Assembly: GCF_003367315.1 (NCBI RefSeq)
Contig: NZ_CP031415.1
Span: 2,912,001-2,976,000 of the forward strand
Length of the DNA: 64,000 nt
Direction of reading: 5' to 3'
Source of the DNA: Saccharospirillum mangrovi
GTDB lineage: Bacteria > Pseudomonadota > Gammaproteobacteria > Pseudomonadales > Natronospirillaceae
Part shown: one piece after another, positions 25,206-35,103 of the stretch
How the letters are laid out: each line of letters starts with the position of its first letter
Position numbering within the stretch: position 1 is the stretch's first letter
Position numbers and translations under genes: made by a program
Notes under the pieces: generated by a model
The model's input: the letters and a program-made list of their open reading frames with translations, nothing else
The model's database searches: none
What the model was told of the DNA's origin: nothing

Positions 25206-26382
25206 CGGAGGTGTCTCCCGATGCGGCGACCGTAGCCGCCAATTGTTTGTAGAGTGCCAACGCCCGGTCTTTGTCACCGCGACGCTCGTACAGTGCCGCC
25301 AGCGCCTGACCGCTTTGCACCGACGGTGCTTGTTCCCAGGCCGCTTGCAGATAATTTTCCGCCTGCCCCCAAAGCGCTTCGCGTTCGCTCAGCAAACCCA
25401 GCACCGTTTGCGCTGTGGCCGATGGCTGACGCGATTTCACCAAAATGGCTTCGCCCAGTTGCAAGGCATCGCTGGCGTTGAACGGCAGCTCCGTCAACAA
25501 CGCCCAGAGTTCATCGGCCGGGGCGCGTTCGAGCGCTTTTTTCAGCCGGTCGAAGGCGTCGGTCAGGCGGTTGTGACGCGCCAGGCAACGCACTTCGGTG
25601 GCGACCAGAGCCGGTTTTTGGCGCAGGTTGCGCGGAATCAGTTTCAGTGTTGCCGGGCTCGCCGAACCGTCGGCGTAGGCCTGTTCGACCAACGCACGGC
25701 CGGCCAGTCTCTGCCAGCGCTCGCGGTCGTCCGGGTGCAAACCGGGCGCCGCTTCGATGCGCCGCAAGGCTTTGTCAGCCTGGCCTTCGTCAATCAGCGC
25801 ACGCCAATACGGCGGTTGAATAAAACGCACCGACGCCAACTCCGGTTGGCGCTCAACCAAATCGACCAGCGCCTGAGTGTTGCCGTGTTGAATCAATTGG
25901 TTGGCTTGCAGCGCCCAGGCCGCAAGACTCAAACCCGGATCGGCTTCAATAAAATCCGCCAGCCGTTCCGACCAGTTCGGGTGAGTGCGCTCGGGAATCA
26001 ACGTCATCAAACGCGGCAGCCGTTCGGAACCGCCGGCTTTGACGACCTTGTTCAGCGCGCTCAAGGCGGTTGCTTCATCGCCGGTCAGCCAGGCGCCGAT
26101 GGCGCGTTCGGTTTCCACCCGGGCGGCGCGGCGGTCGCGATGATCGCGATAACGGCGCGCCCAGTGAATCGGGTTAACCCCACGCCACAGCCGCACCACC
26201 AACCACAACACCAGCAAGCCAACGACCAACAAACCGACCGCAGCCCACAGCGTGATTTCCACCATCCACTGGCCCCAGGCCAGCATCACGTAGCCAGGAT
26301 GCCGAACCATAAAATGCGCCAGCACGCCGGCGGCGAGCAGCAAGACAAACCACAGGATGACGCGAACGATCATGCGGCTCAT
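25198..26382 (-). CDS. hemY: HemY protein
   Basis: 394 residues of the gammaproteobacterial HemY family: two N-terminal membrane helices (VILWFVLLLAAGVLAHFM and TLWAAVGLLVVGLLVLWLVV), then a large TPR-like helical region (about 90-390) on the far side. This is not the protoporphyrinogen oxidase also called HemY in Gram-positives. It is always next to hemX in haem synthesis operons and is thought to help organise late haem synthesis; no enzyme activity is proven. Its start overlaps the hemX stop by 4 bases (ATGA type). Confidence 0.88.
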   Translation of the reverse strand: MSRMIVRVILWFVLLLAAGVLAHFMVRHPGYVMLAWGQWMVEITLWAAVGLLVVGLLVLWLVVRLWRGVNPIHWARRYRDHRDRRAARVETERAIGAWLTGDEATALSALNKVVKAGGSERLPRLMTLIPERTHPNWSERLADFIEADPGLSLAAWALQANQLIQHGNTQALVDLVERQPELASVRFIQPPYWRALIDEGQADKALRRIEAAPGLHPDDRERWQRLAGRALVEQAYADGSASPATLKLIPRNLRQKPALVATEVRCLARHNRLTDAFDRLKKALERAPADELWALLTELPFNASDALQLGEAILVKSRQPSATAQTVLGLLSEREALWGQAENYLQAAWEQAPSVQSGQALAALYERRGDKDRALALYKQLAATVAASGDTSVG

Positions 26383-27500
26383 GAGTCGCCCTCCGCATCA
26401 CCGGAGCGGCTCAGATAGGTTTCCAGGGCGCGCACACTGGCGCTGATGTCCGGCAGCGTCGGGTTCAGTTGCGTGCCGGCCAATTCGGTGAGCTGAGCGA
26501 TCAACGGTTCGACGTCCAATTCCTGGCGCATCGGCGTCAGTTGCTCGGTCAGTTGCGCCAGAGCGGCATCGAACAACGCCTGTTCGCGCGAGAGCAACGC
26601 CAGTTGCACTTCTTCCAGCAACAACCGGCTGTGCTGACGCCAGCGTTCAAAATCGTCCAGCAACGGCGATGCCTGATGCGGCGCATCCAGACGAGTCACC
26701 GTCACCAGACTGCCCAGGCTGTTGCGGAATGCCGCCCAGGGTGACAGCGGTTCGTCTGCCGACGACGCTTGAGTCTGATCCTGCGGCGCTAACCGCTCGG
26801 CCGGCGTCCATTGGAAGTTAGCGATGCGGTCGTCGATGGCGTCGAGACGGAAATACAGGCCGTTGATGTCGGGTGCATCAATCGACTGCAACGCCAGGCG
26901 GTCTTGCGCAATCTGGCGACGCACCGGCAGCACGGCGGCGGCGGTCATATTCGCCAACACCTGATCGGCCGCATCGAGCAGATTCAGCGCAACCTGAGCG
27001 TTGCCATCCAATTGCAACCGGCGTTCCGACAGACGCAACAGCGCCAGCGCTTCTTCGAGCGGCCATTGATTGGTATCGAGGTCATCGCGCCGGGACAGCC
27101 GTTGAGCGGTATCGACGATCATCTGTTCCAGTTCGCTGCGGGTATTTTGCAACGCACTGGCGAATGACGAACGCGCCTGACGCTCGGCGTTTAACTCGTT
27201 ATTCAAACGCTCGATTTCCGCCGCCAACGCGGCCTGTTGCTGCGGCAAGGCGCGCCACTGCGACCATTGCGCCAGCAGCGACTGATAATACGGCTGGCCC
27301 CAGTAATAGCCGGCGCCGGCCAACAGGCCGAGCACAATCAACAGCACCAAAAAAACGCGCCAACCCCGACCGCTGCCTTTCTTTTTAGCGGTTTTGACGG
27401 GCTTGGATTTGGCTTTGGGTGGGGTCTGGGCGGTGTTTTTTTCCGCAGGCTGAGACGACACCGATTCGGTGGACGGCGTCTGCTTGTCGTGTTCAGTCAT
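26379..27500 (-). CDS. hemX: HemX membrane protein
   Basis: 373 residues: a cytosolic N-terminus rich in Lys, Pro and Thr (1-48), one membrane helix (VFLVLLIVLGLLAGAGYYW, about 50-68), then a long coiled-coil/helical periplasmic part (QQQAALAAEIERLNNELNAE and onward). The family is often mislabelled uroporphyrinogen-III methyltransferase, but none of the SAM-binding motifs of that enzyme is present. It lies between hemD and hemY as in other gammaproteobacteria and probably acts as a scaffold. Confidence 0.88.
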   Translation of the reverse strand: MTEHDKQTPSTESVSSQPAEKNTAQTPPKAKSKPVKTAKKKGSGRGWRVFLVLLIVLGLLAGAGYYWGQPYYQSLLAQWSQWRALPQQQAALAAEIERLNNELNAERQARSSFASALQNTRSELEQMIVDTAQRLSRRDDLDTNQWPLEEALALLRLSERRLQLDGNAQVALNLLDAADQVLANMTAAAVLPVRRQIAQDRLALQSIDAPDINGLYFRLDAIDDRIANFQWTPAERLAPQDQTQASSADEPLSPWAAFRNSLGSLVTVTRLDAPHQASPLLDDFERWRQHSRLLLEEVQLALLSREQALFDAALAQLTEQLTPMRQELDVEPLIAQLTELAGTQLNPTLPDISASVRALETYLSRSGDAEGDS

Positions 27501-27564
27501 GGGCTCGCTTCTATCTCTGCTGGGCCGGGCTCGGGCACAGTGTACGGGGTTCGACGACGGCTCG

Positions 27565-28281
27565 TCACCTTAGATGATGAGTGACCGCATTGAGCGCTGC
27601 ACCGCCGGTATTTTCACCCTCAATACCGACGTCGCGCGCCCAGTCGAGCAGGCGCGGCGAACTGAACAGCCAGCGGCCGGGCCAGTCTTGCCAACCCGCA
27701 TCCTGCTGCACCAGGCCCTGCGCCAAAGTCAGCGACGACACCAGAATGGCGTCCGCCTGATCGCGTTGCCGACTCAAATCCGCCAGCGCCTCAGCACGCA
27801 ACGCACGTCGGTAGACTGCCGTTTCGGTCACCTCAGCGCTGCGTTGTTGCAGCGTCTGGGCAAACACCGAACGGCCGCCTTCGCCTTTAACGATCAGCCA
27901 CTTTTGCAACGCGACATCGCGGGTTTGCGGCAAGGCCAGAACCGCCTCGGCGGTGTTGTCGGATTCGGGAAACTGCACCGGCAAATCGGCAGCGGCCAAC
28001 ACCGACGCCGTCGCTGGCCCGTTGCACAACCAGTGCAGGCGCGCCGGCGGCATCGGCCAGTAACGATCCAACGCCGACACCAAGGCCTCGGCGGCCCGAC
28101 GGCTGACGCAAATGACGCCGCTGAATTGATCCAATTCCAGCCACAGGCTGCGTTGCGCCGGGGTTTCGTCGAGCCATTCCAACTGCCAGGGGTCGATTAA
28201 GATCGGTTCGACGCCAACGCCAGCCAGACCGTCGCGCCAGCGCGCCCAGTCCGGTTCGGGCTTGGGCAGCAGCAGCCGCAT
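27565..28281 (-). CDS. hemD: Uroporphyrinogen-III synthase
   Basis: 238 residues starting at the ATG at 28281, which shares one base with the hemC stop (TGATG). A longer frame runs back into hemC but is only its shadow. The enzyme cyclises hydroxymethylbilane with inversion of ring D. As usual for HemD the sequence is poorly conserved; the pattern SGVICVSRRAAEALV, NGPATASVL and LIVKGEGGRSVFAQTL, in two alternating alpha/beta lobes, plus the position between hemC and hemX, make the call. Confidence 0.9.
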   Translation of the reverse strand: MRLLLPKPEPDWARWRDGLAGVGVEPILIDPWQLEWLDETPAQRSLWLELDQFSGVICVSRRAAEALVSALDRYWPMPPARLHWLCNGPATASVLAAADLPVQFPESDNTAEAVLALPQTRDVALQKWLIVKGEGGRSVFAQTLQQRSAEVTETAVYRRALRAEALADLSRQRDQADAILVSSLTLAQGLVQQDAGWQDWPGRWLFSSPRLLDWARDVGIEGENTGGAALNAVTHHLR

Positions 28282-29228
28282 CAATCGGCCAGTTCCGCCA
28301 GAATGGCGTCGGCACCTTGCTGCAATAAATCCGCCGCCAGACTGAGACCCAGATCGTGCGCCTGTTGCAATCGCTCGGCTTCGGTTTCCGCCAACGCCAC
28401 CGCACCGCGCGCCTTCAACAAGGTTTGACCATCGGCCCGACCAACCCGGCCTTCCATCGACAACTGACCATCGGCGAGTGTCGCGAAACCGGCAATCGGC
28501 ACCGAACAACTGCCCTCAAGCGTGCGGTTCATGGCGCGCTCAGCGGTGACTCTTAAGCGCGTTTCGGCGTGCATCAATGGCAACAGACGCGCACGAACGG
28601 CGTCGTCACCCGCACGAATCTCAATACCAACCGCGCCCTGGCCGACCGCCGGCAAACTCAGATCGGTATCGATGGTATGACGAATGCGATCTTGCAATTC
28701 CAGACGACGCAAGCCGGCCGAAGCCAGCACAATGGCGTCGTACTCACCGGCGTCGAGTTTGCTCAAGCGCGTGCCGACGTTGCCGCGCAAAAAGCGAATC
28801 TGTAAATCGGGCCGGGCCGCCAGCAATTGCGACTGGCGCCGCAGCGATGAAGTGCCGACCACCGCGCCGTGCGGTAAATCGTTCAGGTGAGCATATTGGT
28901 TGGAGACAAACGCATCGGTCGGGTCTTCGCGCTCGCAGATGACCGCCAGCTCGAAACCCTCCGGCATCACCATCGGCACGTCTTTCATCGAATGCACGGC
29001 GATGTCGGCCTCGCCGTTTTCGATGGCGCGTTCCAACTCTTTAATGAACAAGCCTTTGCCGCCAACCTTCGCCAACGGCTGATCGAGAATCTGGTCGCCG
29101 CGCGTGGTCAGCTTAACCAACTCAATGCGCAGATCGCTGTGCAGCCGCTCCAACGTCTGTTTCACATACTCCGCCTGCCACAAGGCGAGCGGACTTTGAC
29201 GGGTGGCGATGCGCAAGATCTCAGACAT
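28281..29228 (-). CDS. hemC: Hydroxymethylbilane synthase
   Basis: 315 residues. Joins four porphobilinogens into hydroxymethylbilane on a dipyrromethane cofactor. Seen: the N-terminal [80 protein letters not shown] and the cofactor-carrying Cys in [13 protein letters not shown]. First gene of the hem unit. The ATG at 29228 has about 100 bp of upstream space before the terminator of the next gene. Confidence 0.96.
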   Translation of the reverse strand: MSEILRIATRQSPLALWQAEYVKQTLERLHSDLRIELVKLTTRGDQILDQPLAKVGGKGLFIKELERAIENGEADIAVHSMKDVPMVMPEGFELAVICEREDPTDAFVSNQYAHLNDLPHGAVVGTSSLRRQSQLLAARPDLQIRFLRGNVGTRLSKLDAGEYDAIVLASAGLRRLELQDRIRHTIDTDLSLPAVGQGAVGIEIRAGDDAVRARLLPLMHAETRLRVTAERAMNRTLEGSCSVPIAGFATLADGQLSMEGRVGRADGQTLLKARGAVALAETEAERLQQAHDLGLSLAADLLQQGADAILAELAD

Positions 29229-29294
29229 AAAACGGCTCCATTCAACAAGGCGCGCAGTGTATCAAATTCACTCCGGCGGGGGCTTACGCAGACA

Positions 29295-29320
29295 CAAAAA
29301 AGCCGGCACAAGGCCGGCTT
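29295..29320 (-). terminator. Terminator of the FMN reductase gene
   Basis: AAGCCGGC (29300-29307) and GCCGGCTT (29313-29320) form an 8-bp stem with a 5-base loop; a run of T follows on the minus strand. It lies 20 bases past the stop of the reductase gene. Confidence 0.85.
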
Positions 29321-29339
29321 GTTTTAGCGCCTGATCGAA

Positions 29340-29897
29340 TCAGTCGCGCAAAGTCTTCATCGCACCAGTCCAGGCAACCAGTTCGTTGAGCATGGCGGTC
29401 AGCGTATCCAGGTGGTACGCGGCCGGTTTGAACACGCTGTAGTTTTCGAAGTCGGTCAACAGGCTCAGTTGCACCTGATCACGCACGTGCGCCATACGCA
29501 GTTCAGAGGCAATTTGACGCAGATGCTCAACCGCACGCACGCCACCCGCACTGCCGAAACCAACAAAACCGGCGGCCTTGTTGTTCCATTCACGGTTCAG
29601 ATAATCGAGTGCGTTTTTCAACGCGCCCGGCACGGTGTGGTTGTATTCCGGGGTGACGAAGATGTAGCCGTCGTATTTGGCAATTTCAGCCGACCAGGCT
29701 TGGGTATGCGGCTGGGTGTATTGCTGCATCATGGCCGGTGCCGGTTCGTCCAGCAGTGGCAGTTTGAAATCAGCGATGTCGACCAGAGTGAATTCGGCAT
29801 CGGTGCGCTTTTTCGCTTCGGCCAGTACCCAGTTGGCAACGGCTTCGGCATTACGACCTGGGCGGGTACTGCCCAGAATAACGGCGATCTTCAACAT
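29340..29897 (-). CDS. NADPH-dependent FMN reductase family protein
   Basis: 185 residues with the flavodoxin-like fold of NADPH:FMN (chromate/quinone) reductases. The FMN phosphate loop is GSTRPGRNAEAVA (about 9-21), and VTPEYNHTVPGALKNALDYL contains the family signature PEYN. Members reduce FMN, quinones or azo dyes with NAD(P)H; the substrate here is unknown. A LysR regulator is divergently transcribed 123 bp away, the classic arrangement for a regulator and its target. Confidence 0.88.
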   Translation of the reverse strand: MLKIAVILGSTRPGRNAEAVANWVLAEAKKRTDAEFTLVDIADFKLPLLDEPAPAMMQQYTQPHTQAWSAEIAKYDGYIFVTPEYNHTVPGALKNALDYLNREWNNKAAGFVGFGSAGGVRAVEHLRQIASELRMAHVRDQVQLSLLTDFENYSVFKPAAYHLDTLTAMLNELVAWTGAMKTLRD

Positions 29898-30020
29898 CTC
29901 GATTCTCCTGTGCGGCCCGACGGGGCCAGCCTGAACGATGGTTGCCGCACACTATGATGGCTACCGCCAGGCAATCAATGCCATTAAAATGCACGCATCA
30001 TTTCCCAACAGGAAACCAAG

Positions 30021-30935
30021 ATGGACACCCTGACCAGCATGAAAGTGTTCGCCACCGTGGTCGACACCGGCACCTTTGCAGCAGCGGCCAAACTGATGGG
30101 GTTGTCGAAGGCGATGGCGAGCAAACACGTCATGCATCTGGAACAACGCCTGAACGCCCGTCTGCTGAACCGCAACAGCCGCCACCTCAGCCTGACCGAA
30201 TCGGGCCGGCTGTACTACGAACGCTGCCAAACCCTGCTCGAAGACATGGAAGAAATGGACGCCATCGTCAGCCGTTCGGCGGTCACACCCAGCGGCACCA
30301 TTCGGCTGACCGCGCCCATCTGGCTCGCCAACACTCGGTTCGCCAGTCTGTTGGCAACGTACCGACGGCAATACCCGGACGTCACTTTTGATCTGGACAT
30401 CAGCGGTCGCTTTACCGACATCGTTGAAGAAGGCTTCGATCTGGCGTTGCGCGCCAGCAACGCCCTCAGCCCGAACCTGATTGCCCGGCCGCTGACACAA
30501 CTGACGTTTTCACTCGTCGCCGCCCCGGCCTACCTTGGCCGCCACGGGCGACCGGAAACACCGGCCGATTTGAGCCAGCACGACGCCCTCACTTATTCAC
30601 TGGCGAAGCAAAGCGATGTGTTGACGTTGGAAGGCCCGGACGGCCGCCAGCCGGTCAGCGTCAAACCGGTGCTGACCAGCAACAATGAAAACCTGCTGCT
30701 GGCGGCGGCTCAGGCGGGAATGGGATTGGCGGTGTTGCCCAGAGAAATGGCGCGCCGTGACCTGGAAAGCGGCCGGCTGGAAACGGTGCTGCCGGACTGG
30801 TCACCCGCAACAGGACAGCTCTACGCCGTTTATACCAGCCGGCGTTTGCTGTCGTCGAAAGTGCGCACCTTCATCGATTTTCTGGCCGAACACATGCCAG
30901 CTCAATGCGATGAGGTGTTACTGCAGGAAGGCTGA
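30021..30935 (+). CDS. LysR-family transcriptional regulator
   Basis: 304 residues. N-terminal winged helix-turn-helix (MKVFATVVDTGTFAAAAKLM then KAMASKHVMHLEQRL, about 7-65), followed by a LysR effector-binding domain (about 90-295). It is of the CrgA/'DTLTSMKVF' subgroup that lies next to quinone or flavin reductases. Divergent from the FMN reductase gene, so it probably controls that gene. It ends 7 bp before the convergent ComFB-like gene; a 7-bp hairpin (30935-30955) spans the junction. Confidence 0.9.
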   Translation: MDTLTSMKVFATVVDTGTFAAAAKLMGLSKAMASKHVMHLEQRLNARLLNRNSRHLSLTESGRLYYERCQTLLEDMEEMDAIVSRSAVTPSGTIRLTAPIWLANTRFASLLATYRRQYPDVTFDLDISGRFTDIVEEGFDLALRASNALSPNLIARPLTQLTFSLVAAPAYLGRHGRPETPADLSQHDALTYSLAKQSDVLTLEGPDGRQPVSVKPVLTSNNENLLLAAAQAGMGLAVLPREMARRDLESGRLETVLPDWSPATGQLYAVYTSRRLLSSKVRTFIDFLAEHMPAQCDEVLLQEG

Positions 30936-30941
30936 CGCGGA

Positions 30942-31217
30942 TCAATCGTCCGCGTCGCGACCGCCGGAGGTGACACGACGCACCGCTTCGCCGACCGCTG
31001 CGCGGGTTTCGTCTTCCATCTTGGCAAGAGCGCTGACGGTCAGGAAGAACGCCATGTCGACCGAATGGCGGTAGTAACGCGCCGGCAGGTTGCTCAGCGC
31101 CAGGCAGGCAATGTCGGCCAGAGTATCTTCATCCAGATTGCGCGCTTCCGGGCGCTTGTACAGGTCTTCCAACACCAGTTTTTCGTAATAATTGGCGATC
31201 TGACTATCCAGGCTCAT
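30942..31217 (-). CDS. ComFB-like protein
   Basis: 91 residues matching the late competence development protein ComFB family: N-terminal IANYYEKLVLEDLY, then DEDTLADIACLALSNLPARYYRHSVDMAFF. The family pattern of an N-terminal YE-x-LV and an LP-x-RY-x-x-H motif is complete. Some ComFB-domain proteins bind cyclic-di-GMP (published for cyanobacteria); whether this one does is unknown. Monocistronic by layout: convergent with the LysR gene and 62 bp downstream of parC on the same strand. Confidence 0.8.
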   Translation of the reverse strand: MSLDSQIANYYEKLVLEDLYKRPEARNLDEDTLADIACLALSNLPARYYRHSVDMAFFLTVSALAKMEDETRAAVGEAVRRVTSGGRDADD

Positions 31218-31279
31218 TCTGCCTCTCCATTAAACCTTTCATTCGACCCAAGTCGCCGCCACGGCGGCACCTGCTCAGC

Positions 31280-33523
31280 TTAGCGTTCGACATCCATACT
31301 CGCCACGCTTTGGAAACCGCGCGGCAGCTTGTTGCCGCGACGACCGCGCTCACCCAGATAATGCTCCAGATCCGCGCCTTTCAATTTCAGTTTGCGCTTA
31401 CCGGAATGGATGACCAGCGTATCGTCGGCACCGAGCACCACCACCGCGACCATAAACTCTTCGTGATCGGCGGCGCGAGTGGCCGGCACGTTGATGATCT
31501 TGTTGCCTTTACCTTTGGCGAGTTCCGGCAAGTCGCGCACCGGGAACACCAGCAAGCGGCCTTCGTTGGTCACCGCTGCGAGGTAATCGGTCGCCAGTTG
31601 AGTGATCGGCGCCGGCGGCAGAACTTGAGCGTTGGTTGGCAGGCTCAGAATCGCCTTACCGGCTTTTTTGTTACCAGCCAAATCGCTCAGTTTGCCGACA
31701 AAACCGTAACCGGCGTCCGACGCCAACAGATATTGCGTGTCAGGCTCGCCGATCAACAAGCCTTTCATTTCCGCACCCGGCGGCGGATTCACCGTCTTGG
31801 AAATCGGCTCGCCCTGGCCGCGCGCCGACGGCAACGAATGCGTCGGCAGGGTGTAGGTGCGTCCAGTCGAATCGAGCAGCACCGTCGGTTGGTTGCTCTT
31901 ACCGGGCGCTGCAAAGGCGAAGCTGTCACCGGCTTTGTAGCTGAGGCCGTAAGGGTCGATGTCGTGGCCTTTGGCAGCACGAATCCAACCTTTTTGCGAC
32001 AGCACAACGGTGACCGTTTCAGACGGCAGAATCTGCGTTTCGTTGAACGCCTGCGCTTCTTCACGCACCACCAGACGAGTGCGGCGGTCGTCGCCATACT
32101 GGTCGGCGTCGGCGAGAATTTCTTTCTTGATCAGGGTGCGCAGGCGCGCTTTGGAACCGAGGGTTTTCTCAATGCGTTCGCGTTCAGCCGACAGCTCGTC
32201 CTGCTCGCCGCGAATCTTGATCTCTTCCAGCTTCGCCAACTGACGCAAGCGGATTTCCAGAATGGCTTCGGCCTGAATATCGCTCAGCCCGAAGCGGTTG
32301 ATCATTTCCTGCTTCGGGTCGTCTTCGGTGCGGATGATGTGAATGACTTCATCGATGTTCAGGTAAGCAATCAGCAAACCGTCGAGAATGTGCAACCGCG
32401 CGATGACTTTATCCAAACGGTGTTGCAGACGACGCGTCACCGTGGTGGTACGGAATTCCAGCCACTCGCTGAGAATGTGGTTCAGCGGTTTCACCTGCGG
32501 CCGACCGTCGATGCCGATCATGTTCAGGTTGATGCGAATGGTTTTTTCCAGATCGGTGGTGGCGAACAGATGGTTCATCAGGCCATCGACATCAATGCGG
32601 TTAGAACGTGGCTCGATCACCAGACGGGTCGGATTTTCGTGGTCCGACTCGTCGCGCAGGTCGGTCACCATCGGCAGTTTTTTCGCCTGCATCTGCTGGG
32701 CGATTTGCTCCAGCACTTTCGAACCGGACACCTGATACGGCAGTTCGTGGATCACGATATCGCCGTTTTCGACCACATAACGGGCGCGCATTTTTACCGT
32801 GCCACGGCCGCTTTCATAGATACGGCGCAGGTCTTCGCGCGGCGTGATCAGCTCACCGCCGGTCGGGAAATCCGGGCCTTTAATGTGCAGCATCAAATCC
32901 TGCACCGAAGCTTCCGGCGCATCGAGCAGGTGCACACAGGCCGAAGCGACTTCTTTAATGTTGTGCGGCGGAATGTCGGTCGCCATACCGACGGCAATGC
33001 CGGTGGTACCGTTCAACAGAATGTGCGGCAAACGCGCCGGCAGCACCGCCGGTTCGTCCATGGTGCCGTCGAAGTTCGGCACCCAATCGACCGTGCCCTG
33101 GCCCAGCTCTTCGAGCAGCAGCGCGGCGTTGGCGTGCAGGCGCGATTCGGTGTAACGCATGGCCGCGAACGACTTGGGATCGTCCGGCGAGCCCCAGTTA
33201 CCCTGACCATCGACCAACGGATAACGATAGGAAAACGGCTGCGCCATCAGCACCATGGCTTCGTAACAGGCGCTGTCGCCGTGCGGGTGGTACTTACCGA
33301 GCACATCACCGACCGTCCGCGCCGACTTCTTGTACTTGGCCGAGGCGCGCAGCCCCAACTCGCTCATCGCATAGACAATGCGCCGCTGCACCGGCTTCAG
33401 GCCGTCGCCGATGTTTGGCAGAGCCCGGTCCAGAATGACGTACATGGAATAATCCAGATACGCCTTCTCGGTGAACTGGCTTAACGAGAGGGTTTCAGTG
33501 TATTCGCTGCTTTGATCGGTCAT
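31280..33523 (-). CDS. parC: DNA topoisomerase IV subunit A
   Basis: 747 residues, normal for ParC, the decatenating type II topoisomerase subunit that carries the active-site Tyr (Y124 in [10 protein letters not shown]). The quinolone-resistance region reads [10 protein letters not shown], with Ser 84 and Glu 88 in the positions that are Ser 80 and Glu 84 in E. coli, i.e. the wild-type susceptible pattern. The C-terminal part (about 500-747) has the repeated strands of the DNA-wrapping pinwheel domain. parE is not in the window. Confidence 0.96.
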   Translation of the reverse strand: MTDQSSEYTETLSLSQFTEKAYLDYSMYVILDRALPNIGDGLKPVQRRIVYAMSELGLRASAKYKKSARTVGDVLGKYHPHGDSACYEAMVLMAQPFSYRYPLVDGQGNWGSPDDPKSFAAMRYTESRLHANAALLLEELGQGTVDWVPNFDGTMDEPAVLPARLPHILLNGTTGIAVGMATDIPPHNIKEVASACVHLLDAPEASVQDLMLHIKGPDFPTGGELITPREDLRRIYESGRGTVKMRARYVVENGDIVIHELPYQVSGSKVLEQIAQQMQAKKLPMVTDLRDESDHENPTRLVIEPRSNRIDVDGLMNHLFATTDLEKTIRINLNMIGIDGRPQVKPLNHILSEWLEFRTTTVTRRLQHRLDKVIARLHILDGLLIAYLNIDEVIHIIRTEDDPKQEMINRFGLSDIQAEAILEIRLRQLAKLEEIKIRGEQDELSAERERIEKTLGSKARLRTLIKKEILADADQYGDDRRTRLVVREEAQAFNETQILPSETVTVVLSQKGWIRAAKGHDIDPYGLSYKAGDSFAFAAPGKSNQPTVLLDSTGRTYTLPTHSLPSARGQGEPISKTVNPPPGAEMKGLLIGEPDTQYLLASDAGYGFVGKLSDLAGNKKAGKAILSLPTNAQVLPPAPITQLATDYLAAVTNEGRLLVFPVRDLPELAKGKGNKIINVPATRAADHEEFMVAVVVLGADDTLVIHSGKRKLKLKGADLEHYLGERGRRGNKLPRGFQSVASMDVER

Positions 33524-33686
33524 GCCCGCGCCTCGGAAGAAAGGAGCCCGGACGACGCAGAACGGCCGCCCCGGTAATTCAGGCGGAAGTGTCGCAATTT
33601 CAGGGGGTTATGACAATCGGGGGTATTGAAATGACCTGGGCAGTCAGTGGCTGAAAGCACTGATTGCCCGGGGATACTTCAGCGCC

Positions 33687-34235
33687 TTATTCAGAGATCA
33701 ATCTAATATACTCCTGAATATCTGCGTCGAATCTTTGAATACACTCATCAACCGGCCCTGGATCTGTATATATTTCATAAAGCCTAAAAGCCAAGCCCTC
33801 CGAAAAATAGCCATCCGAATGGTTCACAAGACCTTCAACTACACTGCAAGCATTTGAATTGCCGTTGAACGCCATTTCAAAAACACGGTCAATCATCTTA
33901 TATGTTAACTCCCTAGCACCTTCGATTTCCCCAAATACTGGTGCCATTGGACCGAAACTAATATTGAGTTCAACCTTCCAAAAGTTCCTATACTCATCTT
34001 GCTCATCGGCTTGGAGTAAAAATGAAACAAACTCGGCATCATTCAAATAACGATAAGCACAGACATACGAAGCTGTATCATAAAGGTCCAACCTCGACTT
34101 ACATTGCTGTGCGAGTTGTTCGTTTGAATTCTGAGTTTGGTTAAGATCAATAAGCCTTGAAAAAAGCTCGTCATCGTCTGAATTAGCCTGAACACTTCCC
34201 AGTGTTAGCGAAACCACAAATAGTAATTTTTTCAT
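33687..34235 (-). CDS. Hypothetical secreted protein
   Basis: 182 residues, not recognised. A signal peptide is clear (MKKLLFVVSLTLGSVQA, cleavage about residue 17). The mature part is acidic and mostly helical, with four Cys (in QQCKSRL, YVCAYRY, NACSVVE and DECIQRF) that could form two disulfides in the periplasm. Base composition is more A+T-rich than its neighbours parC and mobA, which hints at later acquisition. It stands alone, divergent from mobA. A GGTGAAAGG-like ribosome-binding stretch lies just before the ATG. Confidence 0.7.
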   Translation of the reverse strand: MKKLLFVVSLTLGSVQANSDDDELFSRLIDLNQTQNSNEQLAQQCKSRLDLYDTASYVCAYRYLNDAEFVSFLLQADEQDEYRNFWKVELNISFGPMAPVFGEIEGARELTYKMIDRVFEMAFNGNSNACSVVEGLVNHSDGYFSEGLAFRLYEIYTDPGPVDECIQRFDADIQEYIRLISE

Positions 34236-34317
34236 CCTTTCACCTTTAATCCTTTAAAGTTGATTTGCGGAATAGCAAATAAACTATAACTCTCACCTAA
34301 TTTGAGATTCAACATAC

Positions 34318-34878
34318 ATGTTTATAAACGGAGCCATCTTAATTCTCGCCGGCGGGCAAAGCCGTCGCATGGGCTTCGACAAAGCACAACTGCCAATCGC
34401 CAGTACAACCTTGCTGGATTGGCAGCGCGACCGTTTGGCTGCGCTGGGCTTGCCGATTTGGCACAGCGGACCGGATGGCATTGAAGATGAATGGCCGGAT
34501 TTTCGCGGACCGTTGGCGGGTATTTACAGTGCGGTGCAACAACAGCCAGGCGTAGCATTCTGGGTGCTGGTGCCGGTGGATATGCCAGCGTTGCCGCTGT
34601 CAGCTTTGCGGCCGTTGATAGAATCTGTGCAGCAAACATTCCGGCCAGTGGCTTATCAGGACACGCCCTTTCCGCTGGCAGTGCCCAACACCGAAGCAGT
34701 TGTTAGCGCGCTGGACCTTTGCCTGAATCGGCCAGGCGGGCGCAAATCCATTCGAGCTTTTATGACGTTGTCTGAGGGAAATTGGCTGCCATCACCACTG
34801 ACCGACGACGACACTTTGAACATCAATACGCCGGATGACTGGGCTGAGTTTTTGCGCACATTGGGCGGGTCACAATAA
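34318..34878 (+). CDS. mobA: Molybdenum cofactor guanylyltransferase
   Basis: 186 residues. Transfers GMP from GTP to molybdopterin to make the guanine dinucleotide cofactor. The nucleotide-binding LILAGGQSRRMGFDKA motif (8-23) is intact, followed by GPLAGIYSAVQQ and VPVDMPALP (metal-binding Asp). Its location next to a bis-MGD formate dehydrogenase operon fits: the enzyme supplies the cofactor for FdsA. The last 9 bases overlap the end of the convergent fdsD. Confidence 0.93.
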   Translation: MFINGAILILAGGQSRRMGFDKAQLPIASTTLLDWQRDRLAALGLPIWHSGPDGIEDEWPDFRGPLAGIYSAVQQQPGVAFWVLVPVDMPALPLSALRPLIESVQQTFRPVAYQDTPFPLAVPNTEAVVSALDLCLNRPGGRKSIRAFMTLSEGNWLPSPLTDDDTLNINTPDDWAEFLRTLGGSQ

Positions 34879-35082
34879 CTGCACCGCTCGTTTTGCCCGT
34901 GCAGTCAACTCGGCACCGCCGGTTTCCAGATATTTTCTGATGTCGTCCTTCATCGGTTTCGCCCAGAATTTTCTGACATGAGTTGCGATGATTTCGGCGG
35001 CTTTGTCCTCATCCAAAGTGGCCGATATGTTGTCGGCAATTTGGTTAATCATCTTGATCAGTTTTTGGGTTTGCTGACTCAT
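34870..35082 (-). CDS. fdsD: Formate dehydrogenase delta subunit
   Basis: 70 residues of the FdsD family: KLIKMINQIADNISATLDED, then EIIATHVRKFWAKPMKDDIR and a short Ala-rich end. FdsD is a small accessory subunit of NAD-dependent molybdenum formate dehydrogenases and is needed for stable assembly in studied species. Last gene of fdsG-B-A-C-D; the gap to the fdhD stop is 21 bp. Confidence 0.9.
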   Translation of the reverse strand: MSQQTQKLIKMINQIADNISATLDEDKAAEIIATHVRKFWAKPMKDDIRKYLETGGAELTARAKRAVQLL

Positions 35083-35103
35083 TAAATTCTCGCTTGCCTT
35101 AGC

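Noticed and set aside
30935-30955. Terminator between the LysR and ComFB-like genes
   Set aside because: A 7-bp palindrome is present but overlaps the end of the coding sequence and has no T-run, so it is mentioned only in the gene notes.
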